Origin: Propionibacteriaceae bacterium
GTDB taxonomy: Bacteria > Actinomycetota > Actinomycetes > Propionibacteriales > Propionibacteriaceae
Length of the DNA stretch: 61,850 bases
Direction: 5' to 3'
NCBI GenBank assembly: GCA_025965155.1
Contig: JAOPXN010000048.1
Span: forward strand, 1-61,850
In this document: positions 1 through 6,921 of the stretch, piece after piece
How the letters are laid out: each line of letters starts with the position of its first letter
Numbering within the stretch: position 1 is the first letter of the stretch
The notes under the pieces: generated by a model
What the model was told of the DNA's origin: nothing
Database searches by the model: none
What the model saw: the letters and a program-made list of their open reading frames with translations, nothing else
Position numbers and translations under genes: made by a program

Positions 1-2
1 CA

Positions 3-707
3 AGGCGACTTGAGGTCGAGATCAAGCAAGCGGCTGCCGCTTATCGGGGAGCCTTGGCTCGGCAGCGCATGTGTCTGGAGACGAATGTGCCGATAACTCG
101 GGTGGGTAACAGTTCGGCGTTTTGTCCGGCACCGGCTCGGCCGAACACTGGCCTGGACACGGTGGTCGCGACCCTAACGCCGCAGTGGGGACAGCCGGTC
201 ACGAACGGGCCGCCGAGGGTGACCGTCACGCCGCGGGAGGTGGCCTACCTTGCGGTTGCTCGGCTGCAGCTGCCGAGGGTGGTGCCCGGGATTGGTCCCT
301 CGCCGAAGCTGAACGAGTGGGACATGGCGGTGGTGGGTTATCCGTTGTGGCTGTGGGCCGACGGGCCAACCCATGTCGGGCCGGTGTCGCAGGCGGTCGC
401 CAACCTCAGCGTCTCTTTGGATGCGCGGATCACCAAGATGGTGTTCCGAATGGGTGACGGCGCCACAGTGACGTGTCGCGGGACCGGAACGAAGTGGTCG
501 TGGCGGGTCGGGCCGGCGAAGAAGTCGCCGGGCTGTGGCCATACCTACACGAAGCCGTCGCTGCCGAAGGGCGACTACACAGTCACCGCGATCACCTACT
601 GGGCGGTGCGGTGGAGCATCAACGGCAGTTCGGGAGTGATCACAATGCCGATGACGTCCTCCACCCAGCTGCCCGTGGGCGAGCTCCAAGTCCTGGTCAC
701 CCGCTAA
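3..707 (+). CDS. Hypothetical secreted or surface protein with PKD-like region, 5' truncated
   Basis: The reading frame is open from the first bases of the window, so the true start lies upstream; about 234 residues are visible, ending at TAA 705-707. A TTG at 54 could be read as a start, but nothing like a ribosome binding site supports it. The visible part ends in a beta-rich domain with a pattern I associate with actinobacterial PKD-like proteins (a FRMGDG stretch, a cysteine about 12 residues on, then GCGHTY and YTVTAITYW). Such proteins usually have a signal peptide or anchor at the N terminus, which is outside this window. Function unknown. The frame is confident; the domain assignment is from memory of the family. 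Confidence 0.7.
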   Translation, partial: RRLEVEIKQAAAAYRGALARQRMCLETNVPITRVGNSSAFCPAPARPNTGLDTVVATLTPQWGQPVTNGPPRVTVTPREVAYLAVARLQLPRVVPGIGPSPKLNEWDMAVVGYPLWLWADGPTHVGPVSQAVANLSVSLDARITKMVFRMGDGATVTCRGTGTKWSWRVGPAKKSPGCGHTYTKPSLPKGDYTVTAITYWAVRWSINGSSGVITMPMTSSTQLPVGELQVLVTR

Positions 708-775
708 CGTCTAAAAGGCTGACTGAATCTCCATTGGCCCAGCGCAACCGCCCAGGTGAGTGAAATAGTGCTTCT

Positions 776-1615
776 GTGCTGCTCATGATCGTGCTCGGGT
801 TGATTCTTTTAGTTGCCGTTGTTCTCGTGGTGCGCTGGCACGATCGGATGATGGTTTTGCCTTCGGAATGGCGAAACCGTGCTGGCCGGGCTCCGGTCAT
901 GCTGTCCGCCCGGCTGTACCTGTGGTACCTGGCTCTTGTGCTGATCTGCGGTTCCGCCGTCGGGATTCTGGTGGTGGGAACAGGCGGCCGACTGGCCATG
1001 CGTCTGCTGGCGGCGACGTCCCCCGACGCCCAGGGACAGATAACCGAGGCGCAAGAGGTTGTGGGGGACATCTCCTTCGGTGGCACGATGGGTTTCATCC
1101 TCTTCGGTGGGTTGCCATTTGGCATGGCGGTCGCTGCCGCCTATGTGGTTCTGCATCGCGCCCTGCCGCGTGGCGCAGTCGGAGGTGCAGCTCTGGGACT
1201 CTTCTTGCTCATTGCCCTCGGGGTGATATCTGAGCCGCTGAGGCCAGAGAACCCTGACTTTGGCATCGTCGGCCCCGGGTGGCTCGCGGTCGCGGTGTTC
1301 ACCCTCTTGGCGCTGGTCACGGGGGCTTCGGTGGCGGTCAGCGTAGCGCGTCTGAGTCAGCTCCTGCCCCTCCCGCGCTGGAGCGCATTGCTGTTCCTCC
1401 CGCTGGCGGTGCTAGCGACCGCCGCCGGAGGCCGTGTTCTGCCGGTGGCCATCCTGATAGGAGGAGCCATCATATTTGTCTTAGTAAACCGCTTGATCGC
1501 ATGGCCGAGCGCTACAGCTGCGCGGGTCACCACCGGTCTGCGCGTAGCCCTGGTGGTCACCGTGCTGGCGACTCTCCCGCGGTTCCTTACTGACGTTGCC
1601 AGCATCGTGCAGTGA
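776..1615 (+). CDS. Polytopic membrane protein of unknown function
   Basis: The 279-residue product has about eight hydrophobic segments: one at residues 2-20, then one near 48-68 after a charged loop (WHDRMMVLPSEW), with the rest spread to the C terminus. The conserved-looking part is a GGRLAMRLLAATSP loop followed by a glycine-rich helix. I do not recognise the family. The GTG start at 776 has no clear ribosome binding site; an in-frame ATG at 785 is an equally good choice and would remove only three residues. A strong intrinsic terminator follows directly, so this is probably the last gene of its transcript. Confidence 0.65.
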   Translation: MLLMIVLGLILLVAVVLVVRWHDRMMVLPSEWRNRAGRAPVMLSARLYLWYLALVLICGSAVGILVVGTGGRLAMRLLAATSPDAQGQITEAQEVVGDISFGGTMGFILFGGLPFGMAVAAAYVVLHRALPRGAVGGAALGLFLLIALGVISEPLRPENPDFGIVGPGWLAVAVFTLLALVTGASVAVSVARLSQLLPLPRWSALLFLPLAVLATAAGGRVLPVAILIGGAIIFVLVNRLIAWPSATAARVTTGLRVALVVTVLATLPRFLTDVASIVQ

Positions 1616-1626
1616 GTGCCTATAGG

Positions 1627-1656
1627 AAGCCGCCTCCGAATACCGGAGGCGGCTTT
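1627..1656. terminator. Intrinsic terminator, likely bidirectional
   Basis: A perfect 12-bp GC-rich stem (1627-1638 with 1644-1655) closes a 5-nt loop. It has TTT on the plus-strand side and an A-rich left flank. It sits between the ends of two convergent genes (stops at 1615 and 1685), so it can serve both. Confidence 0.75.
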
Positions 1657-1684
1657 CTGAGTGGCTCAGCGTCCCTCTACCCAC

Positions 1685-1933
1685 TTAGGGATTCAGTGGC
1701 GAGGCCGTGGTTTGGCTGGTTCGAGTGGTTTGGTGTCTTGGTCTTGGGCGACTGGGCCTGGTGGCACTGACGACGATCAGACAGACCGCCATGAAAGCGG
1801 CGCTGAGTTCCATGCTCGACTCTACGAAGTAGCCGGCGCCGAGCAGCGTCGCTAAGACGATGACACCGAGCGCCATGATTCCGCCCATGATGCGGGCCGA
1901 AAGGTGGACTCTCTCGCGGTAGGTCTTGGTCAC
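1685..1933 (-). CDS. Small two-helix membrane protein
   Basis: About 82 residues starting from GTG at 1933, a start that overlaps the stop of the upstream lipoprotein gene as GTGA, with GAGGA about 9 nt before it. A longer version from TTG 1963 is possible. There are two hydrophobic segments (IMGGIMALGVIVLATLLGAGY and a helix beginning SSMELSAAFMAV), then a basic, threonine- and proline-rich tail. No family recognised. It is the last gene of a minus-strand set of three with overlapping ends (2684 to 1685), which suggests a shared membrane or envelope role. Confidence 0.55.
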   Translation of the reverse strand: MTKTYRERVHLSARIMGGIMALGVIVLATLLGAGYFVESSMELSAAFMAVCLIVVSATRPSRPRPRHQTTRTSQTTASPLNP

Positions 1934-2169
1934 TGTGGCACGATCCTCACGGGTACCTGGCAACGCACTGGATTCTGCGGGGTCGGACTGGCGGGCTGTG
2001 CCTTGGTGACGTTGCCCGTCTTAACGATGACCGCGCGGAGGCTGCTGTTATCCCGGGCTGCGGTCACCCAAGCGTAGGTACCTCCACACCCGGTGACGAA
2101 CAACGACATTATCGCAACGACAGCCGGATGCGGATCATCATCGCGATTCCCCCTGCGATCCCCACGCAC
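1930..2169 (-). CDS. Small putative lipoprotein
   Basis: The frame encodes a hydrophobic stretch ending in a lipobox (LFVTGC) and then about 50 polar residues. The start is uncertain. GTG at 2169 gives a plausible signal peptide (basic n-region, then AVVAIMSLFVTGC) but overlaps the upstream gene by 61 nt. ATG at 2109 overlaps the upstream stop as TAATG, a coupled arrangement, but leaves only seven residues before the cysteine. I use the longer form because it makes a functional signal peptide. Function unknown. Confidence 0.45.
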   Translation of the reverse strand: MRGDRRGNRDDDPHPAVVAIMSLFVTGCGGTYAWVTAARDNSSLRAVIVKTGNVTKAQPASPTPQNPVRCQVPVRIVPQ

Positions 2170-2684
2170 CAGCCGATGTTGCGGGTCAGCTTGTTCGTCT
2201 CACAGGAGTCGAAGTAGTTCAAGTTGAAGTAGTCGTTCTGAGAGGGATCGAGGCGGACATAGCCACTCTTGCCCTCGCACTTCGCGAGCGTACCGATTGC
2301 GCTCTTGGGCTGGTACTTCTTGCGCTCAGCCTCGATCTTCTTACGCTCACCCTTACTTACGTGTGACGTCTTGCCTCCGGCCGCCTTCCAGCCGGCCGTG
2401 TACTGACGACGCCAGCTCGCCCTGGTTGCCCCCTTGCCGAACGTCTTCTTGGCTTTCCGGTAGTCCAAGGTCTGGCCCCGGGTCTGCTTCTTGAGCTTGG
2501 CCGCGAGCCGGAGTGCCTGGTACTCGGTGGGGCTGACCCTGGCGGTGTGGTTGTAGTTCGGGACAGTGATGTTCACCGACGGCGGGGGAGTCGCGGCCTG
2601 ACTGGGCAAGGGAACCAGAGCCGTGCCCGCCAGCATTGCGATTGACGCAGCCGAGATGGCTAATGTGCGGAAGTTGGTAGCCAT
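2109..2684 (-). CDS. Secreted small basic protein with C-terminal hydrophobic segment
   Basis: The start is ATG 2684, which has AAGGAAA about 9 nt upstream; the frame extends to 2732 but without such a site. The 191-residue product begins with a clear Sec signal peptide ending near PSQAA. It continues with a basic, charged middle (many Lys/Arg, including KGERKKIEAERKK) and three cysteines (AKCEG, FDSCETN, GWCVG). The last of these leads into a short hydrophobic helix (WCVGIAGGIAMMI) and a basic tail. A signal peptide, basic body and hydrophobic tail would fit an exported membrane-active peptide or an envelope protein, but I see no known family. It is followed by two overlapping small membrane or lipoprotein genes. 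Confidence 0.6.
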   Translation of the reverse strand: MATNFRTLAISAASIAMLAGTALVPLPSQAATPPPSVNITVPNYNHTARVSPTEYQALRLAAKLKKQTRGQTLDYRKAKKTFGKGATRASWRRQYTAGWKAAGGKTSHVSKGERKKIEAERKKYQPKSAIGTLAKCEGKSGYVRLDPSQNDYFNLNYFDSCETNKLTRNIGWCVGIAGGIAMMIRIRLSLR

Positions 2685-2882
2685 GCGCGCTATTTCCTTT
2701 CGCGGGTAGGAGATATTGCAGCGTACGGCCAAAGTAATGAATGTGTACAGTATTAAAATATAAAGGTCAGATTTATACCTGCGTGACAGTGTGTCGTTAA
2801 TGCTGGCTTACTAATGTGCGCTCGATGTGGTGAAGAAGTTCGCATTTATACCCGTCCAGCTGCATCTTTGGTCGTGGGCCGC

Positions 2883-3188
2883 TCATCCCTTAGTGGAGAA
2901 GCCGGGACGACGCCCCCTTGTCGGGCGAGCGTTTCTGACCACGTCGTCGGAGACGAGTCGGCGGAAGTCCGCCAGAGGAACGAGAATCGTCCGTTTCTCT
3001 GCACCGTTACCCACCTCGAGCGTCACGAGGTCCGACGTCTCGTTGAACTGAGCGATCTCGGTTGGAAGGACGTCCAAAGCCTTGGCTTCCCTGGTTGCGG
3101 GGTGCTGGCGGACGATCAAGGTGATGAACTCAGAGTCGGCGGCTTCAGTGCCACTAATGTCTGAAACCATGCGCCGAACCAAGGCCAT
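2883..3188 (-). CDS. Small protein, possible distant Lsr2-like N-terminal fold
   Basis: The 101-residue product starts at ATG 3188, backed by an excellent GGAGG about 7 nt upstream. Its first half (LVRRMVSDISGTEAADSEF, then ALDVLPTEI) loosely resembles the dimerisation domain of actinobacterial Lsr2 proteins, which read DDLDGTEA and then an alternating strand. There is no C-terminal AT-hook (RGR) nucleoid-binding motif beyond a basic GRRPG end. The similarity is a hand judgement. Alternatively it is an unrelated small regulatory protein. It lies upstream of the small secreted/lipoprotein set on the same strand, separated from it by an AT-rich spacer. Confidence 0.55.
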   Translation of the reverse strand: MALVRRMVSDISGTEAADSEFITLIVRQHPATREAKALDVLPTEIAQFNETSDLVTLEVGNGAEKRTILVPLADFRRLVSDDVVRNARPTRGRRPGFSTKG

Positions 3189-3406
3189 GATGCTTCCTCC
3201 CCAATAGGTGCTGCGTGCGGGACGCTTTGTCCTTGAGTTATAAACGCACGAGGTGACATTTCAGCGGGATTTGACGAGACGCTGTGGATAAGTAGGAGTG
3301 CGAACCACCGGTGCCCTGCCCCGAAGCGATTAGAGGACGGTGATGACCGTTCTCGCTTGGGTGAGACAGATTGCGCTGCTCCAGCACCTGAAACGTCAAG
3401 CCGGAC

Positions 3407-3412
3407 TACGAT
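3407..3412 (+). promoter_or_regulatory. -10 hexamer TACGAT, leaderless start
   Basis: A TANNNT hexamer ends 6 nt before the ATG at 3419, which would place transcription initiation at or next to the start codon. No ribosome binding site precedes the ATG. Confidence 0.5.
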
Positions 3413-3418
3413 CCTGCC

Positions 3419-5164
3419 ATGCTCTTGCGCGGTCGCTGGTTCCGTCGGCACGTGGTGCGACCAGTCGGCAAAGCGTGGCGCCGCAGAGACAACATTCGCC
3501 ACCGGGTCCGCAACAGCCTGAGTCTGTGGCGCCGGCCGCACACCGAAGAGCCGCCGTCGATCCAGGTCTCCCGGTACGGTGATGCCCTGACGTCGGCCGC
3601 TCCGGGGCCAGTGATTGTCGTGCGGCATGGTGGGAATGTCGAGGTGGCGAGAGGTTCACCCTGGCCGACTGAACGGCAGCTCCGCATCATCACGGTAGGA
3701 GCCGGTCCACCGCCGAGTCAGCTCCCGCCTGGCGCCCAGCACAGCTCGGTGAGCTCCCTCGACCTGGTTATTCGTGTGCTCCGGTCGGTCCCCACAGCTG
3801 CTGCCATCATCGAGGTGAGCGTGAACGTGGACACCAGCCGGCGGTGTCTGCATTTCCTGTTGCCTTGGGTCGGCGACCAGGGCATCTACGTCATCGACAG
3901 CTCCACCTCGGACGACGACCGGTGGCTGGAGATCGATGATGCCGAGCTCGGGAGTGCATCACTAAGCCGTATGGTGAGTTCGACCGCCGTCGACGGCGCC
4001 GCTCTCACCTTCCGAGTCCGCGGCACCCGCCTTCCAAAGCTCCGGGACCGCCACGTACCTGACATCCTTATTCGCCGGAACGGCCAGTCGTGGGGCACTG
4101 AGCTCGAGCACCGGCCGAAAAAAGACTTCCGTTCTCGAGCCACTGTGACAGTCAACGACGAGCAGTTCAGGCGTCGGTTTCATGACCCGATGGAGCTGCC
4201 CGATCGATACGTTCGCGCCTACAACGACGTTATCTGCATCCGGCGCCAGCTAGCCATCCAGGGCAGCGCTGTGCTGCCCATTTCGTTCCACCACCCACTG
4301 CGCCGGCCGCTGTGGACGCGCGCGGCGCCCGAGGTCGGCACCGAACTTGTGGAGATGCCGCCCAACTGCGAGCGAGCCGAGCAGCGTGAGGGGGTTTTCT
4401 ACCACCTCGACTCCGAGTTCCCCGGCCACTTTGGGCACTTCATGACCGAGGACCTGGCTCGCATCTGGGGGTTGCAGGTGGCCCGACAGCGCTGGCCGGA
4501 CCTGAAAGTCCTGATCAGCGTCGACCGCCCAACCGACGTGCTCCGACCGTTTCAACGCACTTTGCTGGGTGCGCTTGGCATCGACGAGGCCGACATCATC
4601 GTCTTCCACGACCCGCTCCGGGTACAGACACTCGTCGGCGCTACCCACCAGCTCCACAACGGTCGGTACATCGATCCCGAGATCAAGGACGTCTGGGCCA
4701 CTATCCGCGACGCGCTGGCACCAGAACCCACCGGCGGACCTGCGCGTATCTTCGTCAGCCGGCCGGACTCGCTGCCGCGGCGCTGCCGCAACGCATCCGA
4801 AGTGGAGGCTGAGTTCCTGACCCGGGACTTCACAGTCGTCCGACCCGAGACACTCGACATGGCGTCCCAGGTCGCCCTTTTCGCCGAGGCAGATGTTGTC
4901 GCTGGCTTTGCCGGTTCAGCGCTTTTCAACTGCATCTTCAGCCGACGCCCGGGAACACGCATCGTCATCGGGTCCGACCAGTACACGGCCTCCAACGAAT
5001 ACCTGATCTCGTCGGTGATGGGCGACGACTACCACCAGTTCTGGTGCCCGGCCGACCACCAGCACCCACCCGGTGGAAGGTCCCGACAGGCCTTTCACTC
5101 CGACTTCACGTTCGACTTCAAGCGGGACGGCGACAGCCTCCGCCGCCTGCTCGACAGCGTCTAG
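3419..5164 (+). CDS. Glycosyltransferase family 61 protein
   Basis: This 581-residue protein has a very basic N terminus and a C-terminal catalytic region typical of the GT61/DUF563 family, which transfers sugars to surface polysaccharides or glycoproteins. The recognisable blocks are HFGHFMTEDLARIW at about residues 337-350 (the family's H-F-x-D/E landmark), ARIFVSRPDSLPRR near 440, and ADVVAGFAGSALFN near 490-500 (equivalent to the hGAgLxN block). The first 300 residues match nothing I know. There is no signal peptide or membrane segment, so it probably acts in the cytoplasm. It stands alone, with no neighbouring polysaccharide genes, which makes the acceptor unguessable and leaves open that it was acquired. 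Confidence 0.8.
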   Translation: MLLRGRWFRRHVVRPVGKAWRRRDNIRHRVRNSLSLWRRPHTEEPPSIQVSRYGDALTSAAPGPVIVVRHGGNVEVARGSPWPTERQLRIITVGAGPPPSQLPPGAQHSSVSSLDLVIRVLRSVPTAAAIIEVSVNVDTSRRCLHFLLPWVGDQGIYVIDSSTSDDDRWLEIDDAELGSASLSRMVSSTAVDGAALTFRVRGTRLPKLRDRHVPDILIRRNGQSWGTELEHRPKKDFRSRATVTVNDEQFRRRFHDPMELPDRYVRAYNDVICIRRQLAIQGSAVLPISFHHPLRRPLWTRAAPEVGTELVEMPPNCERAEQREGVFYHLDSEFPGHFGHFMTEDLARIWGLQVARQRWPDLKVLISVDRPTDVLRPFQRTLLGALGIDEADIIVFHDPLRVQTLVGATHQLHNGRYIDPEIKDVWATIRDALAPEPTGGPARIFVSRPDSLPRRCRNASEVEAEFLTRDFTVVRPETLDMASQVALFAEADVVAGFAGSALFNCIFSRRPGTRIVIGSDQYTASNEYLISSVMGDDYHQFWCPADHQHPPGGRSRQAFHSDFTFDFKRDGDSLRRLLDSV

Positions 5165-5303
5165 GTCGCCTCGGCGCGGAGCGATTCCAGAAATGTGCCC
5201 CTCATCGGCCTAGCAACGCGCTGATTTCCCGTGTGTCGCGGTTCTCGCGCGCGACGAGCGGCCGATAAATGGACTCCAGCGTTGGTACGGCCGATCTGCT
5301 GGC

Positions 5304-5936
5304 TTAGGACCGGGCCTCCTGGATGGCCGCAAGTAGCGCCCGCACGCTGGCCGAGGGGTCCTCGCCCTTGGTCAGCGCCGATCCCAGGCCCACCGCGCGG
5401 GCGCCGGCCTTGATCCAGGAGGCGGCCGACTCAGGCGACACGCCGCCGGTCGGGACGCAGTCGAGCTGCGGAAGCGCAGCCAGCACGTCGCTCAGGATCT
5501 TCGGGGTCCACAGACTGGCCGGGAAGACCTTGATCAGGTCCGCGCCGAGGGTCGTGGCCCGGAGCATCTCGGTCGGTGTTGAGCAGCCGATGGCGGTCAG
5601 CACGCCGTACCGCCGCCCCACTTCGATCACTTCCTCCACCAAGGTCGGCGTGACCAGCAGCTGTGCGCCGGCGAGCACGGCCAGGCGTGCGGTGGCGCCG
5701 TCCAACACGGTGCCGGCGCCGATGACCCGGCCTCCGGAGACTTCGGCGGCGAGGGTCTCGATCGCCTGCAGGCCCTGCGGCGTCGTCAACGCCACCTCGA
5801 CCACCGCGACGCCGGCGTCCCAGATGGTGCGGGTCAGCTCAACGGCCCGAATTGAACTGTCTGTACGGACAATCCCGATCACACCGCTGTCGACGATGAG
5901 CGACTTCACCTCATGCGGAGCTCGAACTGCCTTCAT
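5304..5936 (-). CDS. eda: 2-dehydro-3-deoxy-phosphogluconate aldolase
   Basis: The product cleaves KDPG into pyruvate and glyceraldehyde 3-phosphate. It is a full-length (about 210 aa) class I aldolase barrel with VVEVALTTP (catalytic Glu), GAGTVLD, TPTLVEEV, the Schiff-base lysine in DLIKVFPAS, and the phosphate loop PTGGVSPESAASWIKAG. I start it at ATG 5936, about 7 nt after AGGGAAG; a TTG two codons upstream is less likely. It lies 11 nt downstream of the KDG kinase gene, so the pair converts 2-keto-3-deoxygluconate to triose-phosphate level. No edd-like dehydratase is present in the window, so the substrate may come from uronate or pectin sugars. Confidence 0.9.
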   Translation of the reverse strand: MKAVRAPHEVKSLIVDSGVIGIVRTDSSIRAVELTRTIWDAGVAVVEVALTTPQGLQAIETLAAEVSGGRVIGAGTVLDGATARLAVLAGAQLLVTPTLVEEVIEVGRRYGVLTAIGCSTPTEMLRATTLGADLIKVFPASLWTPKILSDVLAALPQLDCVPTGGVSPESAASWIKAGARAVGLGSALTKGEDPSASVRALLAAIQEARS

Positions 5937-5947
5937 GATCAACTTCC

Positions 5948-6919
5948 CTACCTGTCGATGTCGTGGCTGTCCGCCAGGATGGCGTCTCTGGTATCGGCGT
6001 CCGGGAGACCGGTGGCGTCCCCGCGGGTGGCCACGACCAGGGAGGCAACCGCCGCCCCCTCACTGAGGCGCTCGGCGGCCGGCAGCCCACGCAGCCACGC
6101 GGACAGCCAGCCAGCGTTGAAGCCGTCGCCGGCTCCCACCGGATCCACCGCAGTCACCGTACGAGCGGCCTGATGGATCTGGCCTTGCCTGTCGTACTCG
6201 GTTGCGCCTCTTATCCCGTCCTTGACCACCACGATGGCGGCACCCCGCTCGGCGTACCACTGGCCCGGGTCCGCAGTCCCCGAGATGATCTTGGACTCGT
6301 CCGCACCCGTGAACACGATGTCGGCGTGCCGGGCGAGTGCGTCCACGATCTGCCGCCAGCGGCCGACATCGGCCAGCCGCAGGCGCACATTCGGGTCGAA
6401 GGTCACCGTGACGCCTGCCTCGCGGGCGGTTCGCATCGCATGCACCGTGGCGTCGTACGCACTCGGCGACAGCGCCGCGGTGATGCCGGTGGCGTGCAAC
6501 ACCCGGGCCCGTTCGATCATCTGGGTCGGAACGTCCTCCACCGAGGTGGCACTGGCGGCGCTGCCGGTCCGCCGGTAGATGACGGTGATCGGCCGACCGT
6601 GCGGAGAGTCGCGGATCAGCAGCCCGGTCGGCAGCTCGGGATCGCTGACCAGGTGGGAGACGTCGATGCCCTCGGACAACAGCGCCCGCCGGATGCGTTC
6701 GCCGAACACGTCCTTACCGACCCGGCCGAAGTAGCCGACCTGATGTCCCAGCCGTGCCAGACCGGTGGCGAGATTGCTCTCGGCCCCCGCGATTCCGAGG
6801 CTCAGCTGGTTGGCCACCAGCAGCGGCAGGTCCTCGGTGGCGAGCATCAACGTCATCGCCTCGCCGAAGGTGACGACCTCGGCCGTCTGGGTCGCCAGAC
6901 TGTCGACCTGGACGCTCAT
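5948..6919 (-). CDS. kdgK: 2-keto-3-deoxygluconate kinase (PfkB family sugar kinase)
   Basis: A 323-residue ribokinase-fold kinase. The N-terminal motif GEAMTLML, the substrate-binding GIAGAESNLATGLARLG and the C-terminal PfkB signature DPVGAGDGFNAGWLSAWL (catalytic Asp in GAGD) are all present. Pairing with the downstream KDPG aldolase strongly favours 2-keto-3-deoxygluconate as substrate. The chosen ATG at 6919 lies 2 nt after the stop of the penicillin-binding lipoprotein gene, so the two are probably co-transcribed although the functions look unrelated. The frame stays open upstream into the PBP gene, but that extension is only an overlap artefact. Confidence 0.88.
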   Translation of the reverse strand: MSVQVDSLATQTAEVVTFGEAMTLMLATEDLPLLVANQLSLGIAGAESNLATGLARLGHQVGYFGRVGKDVFGERIRRALLSEGIDVSHLVSDPELPTGLLIRDSPHGRPITVIYRRTGSAASATSVEDVPTQMIERARVLHATGITAALSPSAYDATVHAMRTAREAGVTVTFDPNVRLRLADVGRWRQIVDALARHADIVFTGADESKIISGTADPGQWYAERGAAIVVVKDGIRGATEYDRQGQIHQAARTVTAVDPVGAGDGFNAGWLSAWLRGLPAAERLSEGAAVASLVVATRGDATGLPDADTRDAILADSHDIDR

Positions 6920-6921
6920 GA

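Noticed and set aside
2814-3164. Plus-strand frame opposite the Lsr2-like gene
   Set aside because: Antisense to a gene with a strong ribosome binding site; no similarity to a known protein.
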